A stretch of DNA of 64,000 nt from Lentinula raphanica (lineage: Eukaryota > Basidiomycota > Agaricomycetes > Agaricales > Omphalotaceae). A program made the position numbers and the translations under genes. Below, piece by piece: positions 47,101 to 58,441 of the stretch; the stretch's first letter is position 1, and each line of letters starts with the position of its first letter. The DNA is taken from contig JANVFP010000004.1 of assembly GCA_027919835.1 (NCBI GenBank), positions 1,240,001 through 1,304,000 of the forward strand, in the 5' to 3' direction. The notes under the pieces were generated by a model that had not been told where the DNA came from, did not search any database, and worked only from the letters and a program-made list of their open reading frames with translations.

Positions 47101-48038
47101 CAAGGCCATTACGATGCGTAAGCTGTTATGATCTCTTCGGAGTTTATTCGTCGCCAGACTAAGTCAAAATTCCTAGCCTGAACTTCAAAGACGCCCTCAA
47201 ATTTGGCTTCTACGAGCTTCAAAGCTCACGCGATTGGTACCGAGAGGTGACCTCGGACGTAGGCATGCACGCCGACCTAGTCAGATACTGGATCGAAATA
47301 TCCGCTCTCCTAGCTGCCCCCATCGCACCTCATTTCGCAGAACACATCTACCTCGAAATTCTCAGAAAGCCCACCTCCATCCAACTCGCTCGCTGGCCCA
47401 CACCCTCGAAACCAGTCGACAGAACCCTGATCGAGGTCGGACAGTACATGCGTGGAACAGTCAAGATGATTCGTGATGCGGAACTGGCGTTGGTGAGGAT
47501 GCTGAGCAAGAATAAGGGTAAAGGCAAAGGGGCTACCGCTTCTTTCGATCCCAAGAAGCCCAAGAGTGTGAGGGTGTACGTGGCGACGAGTTTTCCGGCA
47601 TGGCAGGAAAGCTGTGTGCAAGCTGTGAAGGACGCGTACGACTCCGAGGCGGACAAGGTCGACGACGCTAAAGTGCGCGCGTTGCTGACTGAAAGCGGGT
47701 TGATCAAGAATAAGCTTGCGATGCCATTCATCCAAGCTTTCAAGGTAAACCTATCTCTCCTCGTACCAAGTTCCTTCTCAGATTCATTCACGAATCCTCC
47801 TTAGAAACGAATGGCTCAATTTGGCGCTCAGACTGCTTTCCGGCGTACGCTGCCTTTCTCGGAGAAGACTGTTCTGACGGAGTTGCTGCCGTATCTGAAG
47901 AAGACGTTGAACTTGGTCGACGCCGAGATCATGTCCGTGGACGAAGCTCATGCCAAAGAAGGCGAGGCAGGGTACACGAAATCTATCATTGACAGCTCAG
48001 AACCAGGAAGCCCTGCGTTTGAGTATCGGAATGTATGA
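44187..48038 (+). CDS. CDC60: Cytosolic leucyl-tRNA synthetase
   Basis: Eleven exons (44187-44231, 44282-44584, 44633-44929, 44991-45331, 45389-45644, 45700-46169, 46217-46416, 46467-46951, 47005-47117, 47177-47744, 47805-48038) encode 1,103 aa. Class I signatures are [14 protein letters not shown] (HIGH) and [11 protein letters not shown] (KMSKS). The CP1 editing domain has [15 protein letters not shown] and the C-terminal part matches the archaeal/eukaryotic type. It charges tRNA-Leu and in yeast also senses leucine for TORC1. The ATG context (AACATGG) is good. The frame stays open upstream to 43986 without another ATG. All ten junctions agree in phase with the family. Confidence 0.96.
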
Positions 48039-48357
48039 GGGTTCCTTCAATCTTGACGTAGAGTCTAGACAAGTGGATACATACAACTACTTACAGCTAT
48101 AATCTATATCCAAACGCCTGCCTATCATCAACATCCCTCACTAGCACGTATTGGTCAAAATCTCAATTTGCTACTATTGCAATCGCTGTGTCTAGAGTAG
48201 GTATACGACGGAAGAGTCGAGAAACTCGCATGAAGAGGTGATACAATTGTATACTTATACTATTGCTACAACAAGAATGGGTACTATGCTTGACAGAACA
48301 GTCTCAACGCAAAGTCAAAATTGACGACCTTCGACGACAACGTACAAAAAAAACTTT
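48039..48357. other. Convergent intergenic region
   Basis: 3' flanks of LeuRS and the F-box gene; AT-rich, no gene. Confidence 0.45.
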
Positions 48358-49908
48358 TCATACAATTGTCCGTAAAGCAGGCACACATTGCCTGAAAACG
48401 CTATGGTACTGCTCCTCGTTCAGCATCCTAGGATACGAGCTACTGGATAGACGCAGATAGCGAAGTTTCCAATCGGAGTAATACCGATGCCTCATTTCTT
48501 CGAGAAACCTCCCGACTTGTCCTTCGTCCTGATCGCGATCGCTGTTGTTTCGTCCACAGAACAACGGCACATCACCCTCGAAAGGGACTAGAGACTTGAC
48601 AATTAACTCAAGCTTGTCTATTTCCGAAAACCTGTTCGCAAACAGATCGACAACTTGGGGACTGAGGACGAGAGAGCCTATCCGGGCATACTGCAGACCG
48701 TGTTTACGGTGGCGCGAAGCAAGTGCGGCTGTGAGCAAGTCGAGGTCTTCGTAAGCCAAATGTGAGCCAGTGAAGACTATTGACGTTAGCGTGCTCGAAA
48801 ACGTTCTGACGCATAGGAGGGCAGAGTCAAAAGGGACTAGATAAAGGCTTATTTCGAGATGGGTGATGCACGATAGACGGACTCTGGAAAAAGTTTCATC
48901 CATCCACGAGCCAAGCTGGAGTTCGTTATGCATCATGAGACTTCGTCCTCCTAGTTCGGACGCACGAATGGACAGCGAACGTAACGTGCTCGAATGAGCA
49001 TTCAAAAAGCCAATCAGACCGTCAGGGTTACCGAGGTTGGGAAAGCTCATCGGGATGGATAGGGAGAGTTTATCGAGTAAAGGGAGATGAGATATGGCGG
49101 CGAACAGAGGTGAGAGATCGAATGGCTCCCAGAGCTGGATGGTGAGTTTGCGAAGGGACGAATGGAGAGAGCTGATCATACGAGCAAGCATGAGGAGAAT
49201 GGTATCGTAACGGTCAAAGTAGAGATGTTCGATTCGGATGAAAAGATCCATCTCCTCAAGAGGAGGAAGAGGCTGGGTATATGAGGAGGAAAGGATGTAT
49301 TGCAATTTCTCAAGAGAGACCTCGAGACGGAGAGAACGCAGATTCAATCTCAACGGAGACGAGAGAACGGATGCGGGATCACTGCCGACCGAAGGTAGGC
49401 CGCACCATAGGACGTGATAGTCGGTCAAATTTGGGAGTCCACTGAGGATATCTGTCATCACTTGTACAAAGTCCCGACAAGTTTTGAATTTGAGCGGAAG
49501 ACGCGGTTTCTGTTTCAGGATTGGCTTCTTGTGTTCGCGTACAAGACCAGCGAGTTCGCCGAACTTGGAGAGTATGGATTGGGATGAGGATATATCCATC
49601 GTGTCTAGCGCGTCTTTGATGAAATGAGGATATAGATGCAGTATTCGAACACGTTTTGCGACTGCTGGGTCTCTGGAAAACGTACCGACCGTGGTTAGTC
49701 ACTAACTCGAAATTTGCAGATTTAACACTCACTTGAGGCGGGCCAAAGTCCATATCATCTTTCTACTGAGATACGAGAAGCTGATTTGCTGATAGCGTTG
49801 ATCCATGGCGACATTGAAAAAGGTGGAATTGACGCTGTAAAGCTCCTGTATAGCCATTGGGGAGATATAATCGATGATTTGTAGCCAGACATCGTTTGGG
49901 AGAGACAT
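48358..49908 (-). CDS. F-box/leucine-rich protein
   Basis: Two exons (49908-49733, 49672-48358) encode 496 aa. The first 45 residues form an F-box-like unit (LPNDVWLQIIDYISPMAIQE, VNSTFFNVAMDQRY). Then come irregular Leu-rich segments about 25-30 residues apart: LNLRSLRLEVSLEKL, LRKLTIQLWEPFDLS, LPLLDKLSLSIPMSF, LRSLSIRASELGG, ITHLEISLYL. This is the common agaricomycete F-box layout. I infer a SCF substrate receptor; the target is unknown. Confidence 0.75.
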
Positions 49909-51566
49909 CCAGCAAAAATGGGTAGTTGAGGGTAATGATGGGGCATGAATAGTGTAGTAAGAAAGCAACTGACTCTAATAAACGCTTCGGTGACAGTTCT
50001 GACAAGCAAGGTAAGGCCTGTTGAAAATCTGTCGAGCCTCAGTTGATGGCCGCCATCCGGAATCTAATTTTCTTTTTTCTTTCTTTTTTTTTGTTTTCGT
50101 AGCTATGTACACAGTATAAGATGTATCATCTGTTGAAAGCAAGCAACGTTCATTGCCAACTAGAAAGAATTCCTGTGAAAACACACTCCAAAGAACAATA
50201 ATCCACATCGATACTCAATTTAACCTAATCAGTTTCCCTCTTATGATTGCCTGTTACAGCTTTTTCTCCGAAATCCGAAAAACTGTGTACCTCATTGACA
50301 CTGACATGCAGTCAATCCGCTTCACCTTATACCCATTCTCGTCTTGTACTTCTTGTACGCTATGTATATTGAACCTTGTCCTTACGAGCTTGAAGGTTAA
50401 CCATTACATACTACCTCTTCTCAGGTACCAACCTCCCCCCAATGTTCTCGTACTTACTCAGACTGTTCGGCACATCCAACCTGCAGCTTGAACGATGACA
50501 TCTTTACACAATCCTCGCTGCCTCGAGGTTGAAGGGTTCGACGTGCGCACGGCAGACAACTGACTGCTCAGCTTCGATGGAAGATGGAAGAGCGAACAGG
50601 CGGCATTTTTTTAATTTGCTGTCACTCCTGTTTAGTATCACGGTTCACCTTTCCAAATTCCTTTGCGGGCTGTTTCCTGCTGTTTCTGCACATGGTTCAT
50701 GTACATGTACGGAGGCTAACTGAGAGTCTGAGACTCCCGTTTTGTTTGCTGTGGAATGATCATTGATATATGCTCGCGAGTCGCGGGTAAGACAGAAATC
50801 CTGATGAATGTGCAAATCGAAAAGCAGAAGAGCACTTGGTGCATTGCATTCGCTCATAGTTACACTCCGAGAGACCAGTCCAGACCCCAGTCGGCAAGTG
50901 TCGGCTTGATCGCATTATTCGGGGTATCATAATCGACGTTGGGCCGCGGCGTATAGGGCACACAGATTTATACCTGATTTATACGCAGCCAGTCTGGCAC
51001 AAAGGAGGACTGCGTATGTCAGATGCATAATATTAACGGAAATAGGACACGGACCTCTAACAGCTAGGGCTCGATGGTGACCGCCTTCCATCCTCATTGC
51101 ATACTTAGTCGGACAGTCCATGACCAGTCGAGAGTTCCCAACAAGTCATTCGACATTCGACGAACCGAAATGAAAATGATTTCACCTAGGAAACCGTGAC
51201 AGCAGCGATATGAAGCAACACCAGGCCTGAGAGGGCCTGAGGCAACACTGGGCAACACCTCGGAAAAATGATTCTCTGGACCGATACTTATAGATGGTGC
51301 TTTCCAAAAAGGTAGCTCGGTAGGTTGTCCTGTGACTGGTACTAGTAGGCCCGGAAACGTCTAGGAACAGCGATGGCGGATACAAGACGATGACCGTCGT
51401 CAAGCCTAAGAGTGTCGGTTTTACCGTACAATTGATAGAGCTATCACGACATGACCGGGAAGTTGGAACCGACATGGGCTGCAGTTAGGAGGAGGGTTAT
51501 CTGGCCCTCACTGAGCGCGTCAAAGAGACAGAGTCTAACGAGGCTAAGACCTCAAAGCATCAAGCA
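49909..51566. other. Longest gene-poor stretch outside the island (about 1.65 kb)
   Basis: Only short unrelated frames occur here. A T/C tract lies at about 50065-50095 (5' side of the F-box gene). Nothing else was recognisable as a gene, RNA or repeat. Confidence 0.45.
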
Positions 51567-54203
51567 TCAAGCATCATCACGATGGTTATACTCCGTCAAT
51601 GGAGGCCTAGTATCCGGATCTTCTCTCATGAGCCTTTGCGAGAACGACTTGAGAGATTTCGTTGCATCAGGCATTTCCTCGGGAGCTGCATCTGCTCGAA
51701 GAGCCATCAAGTTGATGACTTTTCCGCAGGAGAAACGATCCGCCTTGATGGGACTGTACCGTCCGCCTTTCTCCACTTCTGCAAAAACAGAAGAAGAATT
51801 TTCAGTCAAGATTTGAACCAGTGAGTTGAGTTACATGATAACAAGAACCATACCAGGAGCCATCCAATGTTCCGTTCCAATCTGTCCAGATATACACTCG
51901 TCTACGTCCTGCAGTCTGACTGCGTTGTCAAAATCAATAATAAGAAGTCGGAACGATGGGTCGAAAACCAAATTGTGGGGATTGATATCCATGTGGGCAA
52001 TGAGATGCGAATGGATCCAAGTGAGTCCTTGAGCAAGATCTTGGCTCATAGCGACAATATGGCGGAGGAATTCACGCGAACCGTGCCACCTCGGGAACAT
52101 GGCGGTGACTAAAACAGCCATCTGGCCCGGGGGCATGACAACATACGCCGAGCCTGAGGTGTTCGTTTTCGAGATGATTTCTGTGAAACGAATCACATGC
52201 GGTGCGTTGGCCTCTTTGAAGAATTGGAGTAGTTCTAGCTCCAGAGCGTTTTGCTTCATTTTCTTGATAATGAAAAGAGCGTTTGTGTTTGCTTTGCTTG
52301 CTTGATACAGGTTGGGTTTGGCCTGAAAAATAAGTATTACAGAGAGAAAGATGGCACGGTCAAGATGTGACGCACTGCATCTTGGCATTTGATTTGATAC
52401 CCTTTGTCAAGGACAACAGTGGGCGTACGAACATTTTCAGTTCGAGCTCTGCTTTTTGATTCTGATCCGCGTCCACTGTTTCCTCCCTCGCAGATTCCAT
52501 CACCGTCTTCCTTTCCTTCCCCGGTTCTGTGACTGCCTCAATGTCCTGGTCTACCTCGACCTGGGCCTCCTTCCCTGCCTCCTTCATCCCCTGCATCAGG
52601 ATGCGGCCGCTTCTTGTTTGAGCTCTTCTCTCCGTGATTATCCTCACTCTCCTCGTGGTGGCGGTCGCGGTTGCCTTCACTGCCATCGTCGTCTCCTTGG
52701 CGTTGAAAATCCAGGGTACCACGATAGCTGATCTCCTGCAAGATCCCACTGAGGATCTCGCCGTACTTGCTGAGTATCGAGGGTCGATCAGAGATATTAT
52801 ATAGAGCAACGAGGAAAGCATAGGCATCGTTTTGAAATGCCAGGTTGTATCTCTTTTGATGATAATGCACCTGGAAAACCAAAGATCAGCCTGAGCTATC
52901 ACATTGAAGGAGAGGAGGGTTGAAAGCGCTTACCTCCTTTTGTGATTGATACATAAACAAGATCTGAGCCTGATAGTCTTGATCGATATAGATTGCTGGT
53001 AGTACGAAGACTCGACGGCTATCGTTGCTGGAGAAGAGTCTCACTAGAGCTGATCCTTCTAATAACAACCGCTCCCACTGGTCTTTGGCATTCGGCGAGT
53101 ATACCTCGGCTATCCACAGTGGCTCAAACCCTCTCCAGAGGCAATTGGTTGACCGTGGAATGAACTTCATCAGTTCATGTTCTTGCATGTCGGGCGTTCT
53201 GCAAGGCAACACGAATCCATGCGGCCAGGGTTTGGGGTCGAAAAGACTAATATTGACAAAGAAAGCATGAAGCTTAGCACTGCGATGTAGAAACGGGCCC
53301 GGGAACTTCGGAAAAGACTTACAAGTGATAGATTAGATGAGTAGTTTGAGGGCCTTGAGCCCAGAATAGAGATGCGAGCGGGAAGAAATAGAGACTGGTC
53401 ATGAATGCTTTGAATCCCAACTGATCGTTCATGATGGTTGAATTGTCTTGCTCTAGAACCCACTGGAAGTGCTTGCTTTCTTTCGAAACGAAGCTATCCC
53501 CAGGAGTCATCACAACCTCAACCAAAGCCTCCAAGTTTGAGGGTGGATTACGCAACGACTGAATTTCTTGGACGGTCTAAACGATGAACACCTTTTTGAG
53601 CGTGAATACAACAGGAAGAGGAAGGCATCGCACCTTGATGTCCATCTTTCTTTTTCTTTCAGTACAACCGTTGACGAACGAAGACACTCGATTATTCCCA
53701 GCGATGTTCATCTCCTGCCGAATGTCGTTTAGTGAGATATCCTGTCTTGTCATTTTGTTAGAGTTCTGAGCGTGCAATTTGAGAACACAGGGGTGCTGAG
53801 CTGCCGTTTCTCTCGTGAAGGGCATGGAGTCTCTCTCCGTCGTACTACTCTCTGGGTCTTCTGGGTGTTCTTTCAGATGGAACACAGCGACCAAGCGTAC
53901 GGTAGAGTCGAAGATATTAGAGTACGTTCGGATCAGCGAGTCTCTATCCAACGCAGGACCAATCTGGCGCAGATTTTCTTTTGGTCCAAGCCTAGGACGC
54001 TCGAAAGCCGATGAAGACAACGAAGGCCTATGTAGAGATACACCGTCGAATTGAACACTGTGATCAATGATCCCGAAGATGATAGTAGCCGTTATGACTT
54101 CGAGGATGAGATCACCGATGGTTTTGCCTTGAGAAGTTATACAGACGCGCTCCCTCCACAGTGGCTTGAAATTCTGGTCGATACAGTAGAAATGGGTCTG
54201 CAT
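51567..54203 (-). pseudogene. Crinkler-like protein with kinase-like C-terminal domain, one in-frame stop
   Basis: Six exons (54203-53634, 53576-53323, 53246-52934, 52870-52376, 52322-51854, 51778-51567) give 770 codons with a single TGA at 52540-52538. The N-terminus (FKPLWRERVCITSQGKTIGD) looks like the ubiquitin-like head of Crinkler (CRN) proteins; this is a weak call. The middle is a conserved-looking helical domain (FKAFMTSLYFFPLASLF, RVFVLPAIYIDQDYQAQIL), then a charged low-complexity linker holding the stop. The end is kinase-like: ALFIIKKMK (Lys), ELELLQFF (Glu), HMDINPHNLVFD, LLIIDFDNA and GTEHWMAPEVEKGG. HRD is HMD and DFG is DFD, so activity is doubtful. It may be a recent pseudogene. 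Confidence 0.6.
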
Positions 54204-54457
54204 GAAGAAGAAGAGTTATCTGACAAGACAAGTTGAAACGGTCCAAGTCCGAAATTTGAAATAGGGGTCTTGGACAGAGCGTCAGGACTCGGCATGAGTC
54301 GGCACTCAGCGGAAAAGTTGCAACTTGCAAGCAATCTGAGGCGGTCGACTAAAACACATGTACGGAAAGTGCAACTGCGAGGTGCCTGCATATGTAGGGC
54401 GTAAAGGACTAGCTGCATAACCAGCTGTATGTACACCACTCGCAACCCAAGAATAAT

Positions 54458-56238
54458 TCACAACCGTCCAACTTTATTGACCGCCTTCCATCCCATTTGT
54501 TGGACATCCTCCCATTCAAAACTACCTTCGACGTCCTCCATATCCAATTCCTCCCAACCAGGACGAATTAATCGACGAATCGACAGCGAAAGAGAACTTG
54601 AAGTGTTTTCGTCTGTAAGAGCTGCAGACACAGCTGTGACGGTAGCGATATGAAGCAACACTTCGGGAGAATAGGTTTCTGGGTTGAGAGCTAGTGCTTT
54701 CCAAGCGACTAGCTTGCCATTTTGAAGAAAATCGAGGGTGACTGGTGTGAGTGTTTCGTAATCGTTCTCGACCACTGACCAGATCAACGCGGATTTGGTG
54801 TCTGCCGCTTCAACATAATTCGCACCAGGATCTAGTAGGGAGCTAGATATCGCTTCTTCAAGTACTACTTCATCCTCTGCAGCACCGTAGTCCAAAGTGA
54901 TCGGGGGTTCCTCGCCATCTTGTGTCAAGTCCATCATGAGACTCGGATGTTCTTTCTCCCTCTCCTTCTGACGCTGCTTTTTCTTCTTCTTGAGGTAAGA
55001 CCCTTTCCGTATCCATAAATCTGCTTCAACATCCACACTCGTGACAAACATATTCTTGGGCAATCTACCAAGCGACTGGAGTTCGGACGGCGGGACAACA
55101 CGCGCACGGTTTTTGGAAGAAGTGTCACCTGGTGCAGAAGTGAAAATGGCAGTGGAGGGAGGTAACGCTCGGTCCATGTCGGCGGCGTCTGCTTCTGCTT
55201 CTGCTTCATCCCTGACATCGACAGAAGAAGGGTCATCGTAAGAATCAAGTTCATTGAACACTTTCTTCTGAGCAGTCGGTGGACCAAGCGCGTATTTGTA
55301 TCCTTTTTTCTTGTTCTTGTTCCCGAGAGAGAACATCGTCAGATTAGGATGTGCAATCGTGGAAGACGCTGTGGGAGTAGATGCGGGAGCAGCAGCATTC
55401 GTCGTTCTGGGACCGAGTGGAGCACCGTTCGCGAACGAGACTCGTTTTGGAGGTGAGGGTATAGGATCAGCAACGTCTTGGACCTGGGATGCTTCGTACT
55501 TCTTCTTCAGCCTCCGCCTGATGTTACGCTTACGCGTTTTGGTGGAGCCAAGACCAGGCGGAACATGGTTTTCTTGCGCCACGGTAGTGGATCTATGTGA
55601 ATGTACATCAGGCAATGAGATGAAAACGAGGCAGGACAGACTAACTTGACAGATGATGGTTTGGAATGAGATGAGATAGTCGTAGGTTTTTCCAAGCTTG
55701 AAGCACTTGAGTCCGAATCCGAGTCTGATTCAGAGTCAGAAGATTCTGATTCCGACTCTGAGGATGAGGATGATGAGGAGGCGGAGGACGAAGAAGCAGA
55801 GGAAGAAGAGACTGTTCTGGCGCGTGAAGGCCGTGTCTCTGATTTTGAGGAACGGGCCCGCTTTTCTGGGATGCCTGGCAGATTTTGCAAAAGTTAACTC
55901 ACAATGCGTCTCTCAACACTGAGAAACTCACTAGAGCCGTCATCGGTGGCTTTGCGTTTCTTGCTCGACCCACTGCTACGCTCTTCCCTTTTTGTTATAA
56001 CAAGAAGGTCTCCATCTCTCAGAGTCTGTTCTGTAGGAAGCTCATCCAAAATCTCAAAGCCGTCCAACTCTAATTGAATATCACGAAACGAGATGTTGGC
56101 GGTTGAGAATGTTTTGATGGTGGTGCATATTAGATTTTTGAGATCAGCAATGAACCTTGGCGGAGAGTCAAGCGGGTACGAAAACCAAGCTTTGAGAGGA
56201 GGAAGTTCTTCGGTGGCGGTTTGAAGACGAAGACGCAT
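54458..56238 (-). CDS. Coilin-like protein
   Basis: Three exons (56238-55932, 55874-55646, 55592-54458) encode 556 aa. The N-terminus (MRLRLQTATEELPPLKAW, then FIADLKNLICTTIKTF, IQLELDGFEILDELP, LRDGDLLVITKRE) matches the ubiquitin-like coilin N-terminal domain that drives Cajal-body self-association. An SK-rich and acidic Ser tract follows (serine and acidic runs at about residues 130-160). The C-terminal part has a Tudor-like coilin signature (YETLTPVTLDFLQNGKLVAW, LNPETYSPEVLLHIATV). Coilin scaffolds snRNP maturation in plants and animals. Start at 56238 is the first in-frame ATG. The assignment is by motif and needs a profile search. Confidence 0.6.
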
Positions 56239-56366
56239 TTGCTCACAATTAGTTTTTGGCGCCAAGACATATAAAGTAATTTAGCTTTGACCCGTGCGAA
56301 TTGTGGTTAACCGTGGTCACGGTCCGAGGGAAATTCACTTTTCTGTCACCCTCAAGCGCTCTTGGA
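56239..56366. promoter_or_regulatory. Compact divergent promoter (coilin-like / F-box)
   Basis: 128 bp separate opposite start codons. No TATA box is clear. Confidence 0.4.
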
Positions 56367-58171
56367 ATGGGATCTCTGTCTCTGCAACATCTACCAAATG
56401 AGCTTGTAGCTCAAATTCTTCTCTCATGCTCCTTTAACGACATACTCTCCTGTCAGGCTACCTGTCGCTTTCTCTACGAAATCATAACGACTTCCTCTCT
56501 CATCCAATACCGGATTTCCTTGGACATTTCAGGATTGGAAGATAATCCACGGTGTAAACTCAGTACTCCAGATCGGCTCGAACTGCTCCAGCGTAGGGAA
56601 GCAGCGTGGGCTCTGTTTCAGCCCAATTTCATCCAGCAAGTTCCTGTGAACAATACCGCCGTGGTCATATATGAACTCTCAGGAGGGACATACCTTCTCT
56701 CGGGTGTATCAAGAGACTCTATCAACCATCTCCGGCTTCCTTCGCGACAACAAAGCGAAGTCCCTCGATGGGATCATATACCAGTGACAGATGAACTATT
56801 GGATTTCGGTTTGGCGGTGACAGAACATGATTTGATTGGGGTATTGACGATGTGAGTGACACCTGATTCTGAGCGTCCTTTCTCCATCTATCCTCATACT
56901 AATTCCTACAGAAGCTCTGACGATATCATCTCGACCCTACAAATCCGCTTTCTCCAATTATCAACTGGCTTGCCCCACCCGCTCTCAAGAGCACCCATGC
57001 GATTCTCCCAACCCATTCTCCCAGACAACCTGGGCGTAGGCATCGAGATAGTCGGCAATCTCGCCGCACTGGTTATTCGAGACGTGAGCTTTGGTCACCA
57101 CAACCGTGATAAACTGTTGATCCTCGATTGGAAACGAGGGATCGTGCGGGCCGTATGTGCTTCGGACTCTGCTTCGCGGGTGACTCTAGATCTAATCATG
57201 TTTCATGCACTGGCAGGAACTCTATGTTGATTCTCGTCGATATCAAAGTGCTATATTCCTAACTGCGGATATACTACTCGTCACGAATGCACACGAGAAA
57301 TGTCTTGAGATTTGGCGGATTCCTTGTGATTCGCCAGAGTCAACGCTACCCATCATTTGTCAACAACCCGAACTCTCCCTTGCCCTTCCCGTGATACATC
57401 CCGGTTTCATGGTATCCGAATTCGCCTGCAGAGGTGCCCCGAACCCTGTCTTATCCAACTGTGACACATCTCGTCCGTTTCATTCCTCTCCCTATGAGTC
57501 AATAATGGTCTTCCACCTGACTATATCCCCAATTGAACCTCGGGTGCCCATCCCTTTCGTGTTCTTTGCCCATCGGCGAAGCTTCCTTCAACTCCTCGAC
57601 GAAGCAGAAATACGTCCCAAACCACCACGATCAACACCCATCCCATGGGCCGAGTGGGGTCCTCCCAGAACTCGGTGGCTACGAGCTCGCTCGATACCTA
57701 CAGAATGGATCACGACTACTTCTGGACAACGGTATGCCTATGTAGGCGCGCGCGCGCCTGGTCCGCCTCAGCCTGTCACGGTTCTGGACTTCAACCAGAA
57801 TCACGTCAGAAGGGTCAGGAAGAACCTCAAGAACCAGCAATCACCGTATCATGGTATCTTTTCAGACAACGTGAGGGCTGACGAAGGAGAAGACTTGACG
57901 AGAAGAATCTGGGTGGAAGAATCCAGAGATACGCACGAGCAGATGAAAGTATTTGCTGAGGATGTTGGTGGATACTTACCTTACGTCGGCGTGAAATCAG
58001 CAAAGCCGTATGACTTTCATGGAGTTTTGATGGACGATGAACGAATCATAGGAATCAAGGTGAGTGTTTATGCAACGTCGGTGGTAACACTGCAGTGATC
58101 CTGATACGGTCTCACAGAGAAATCATGCCCTCACCGGAGTTGAGAGTATTGAGGTTGTACATATGGGATAG
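56367..58171 (+). CDS. F-box protein
   Basis: Four exons (56367-56851, 56912-57152, 57217-58059, 58118-58171) encode 540 aa. The F-box is at residues about 3-45 (LSLQHLPNELVAQILLSCS, LSCQATCRFLYEIITTSSLI). The rest is a beta-rich region typical of a large agaricomycete F-box group (AALVIRDVSFG, LLILDWKRGIVRA, LLVTNAHEKCLEIWRIP), ending IGIKRNHALTGVESIEVV. The last junction was chosen because it replaces a read-through into an unconserved tail by this family-like ending. Role as SCF receptor is inferred. Confidence 0.75.
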
Positions 58172-58284
58172 ATAGTACGACGAACGTTGGACGATCTAAG
58201 GGATTAGCATCTGTATCTGTTTACTGTGGGCCAATACTCAGTGTTGTGATAAAAAAAATGTCAAAAAGTCCAGGGACATCTAAT

Positions 58285-58384
58285 TGGGGGTACCGCGGAT
58301 CGAACGCGGGACCTTCAGAATGTGCACAAATGGTTCACCACAACACACTTCAGTCTGCTGCTCTCCCAGCTGAGCTATACCCCC
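58285..58384 (-). tRNA. tRNA-Phe (GAA) with a 27-nt intron
   Basis: The minus strand folds as GGGGGTA acceptor, GCTC/GAGC D stem, anticodon loop CTGAAG, T arm CCGCG-TTCGATC-CGCGG, and TACCCCC, with A73 encoded. The 27-nt intron sits after the base 3' of the anticodon, the canonical place. The first pair of the anticodon stem (27-43) is G-A, the only mismatch. Internal A and B boxes are intact. Confidence 0.93.
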
Positions 58385-58441
58385 ATTAAATGAACCTTTC
58401 TCACGAAAAAATATTATCCAAGCTTTTTCCTTTCTTCCTAT

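Noticed and set aside
50153..51475. Several 60-110 codon frames in the 49.9-51.6 kb gap
   Set aside because: No motif, no continuity by splicing and base composition like intergenic DNA.
52538..52571. A short intron removing the TGA in the kinase-like gene
   Set aside because: GT-AG candidates there are 34 nt or less and shift the frame, so the stop is kept.
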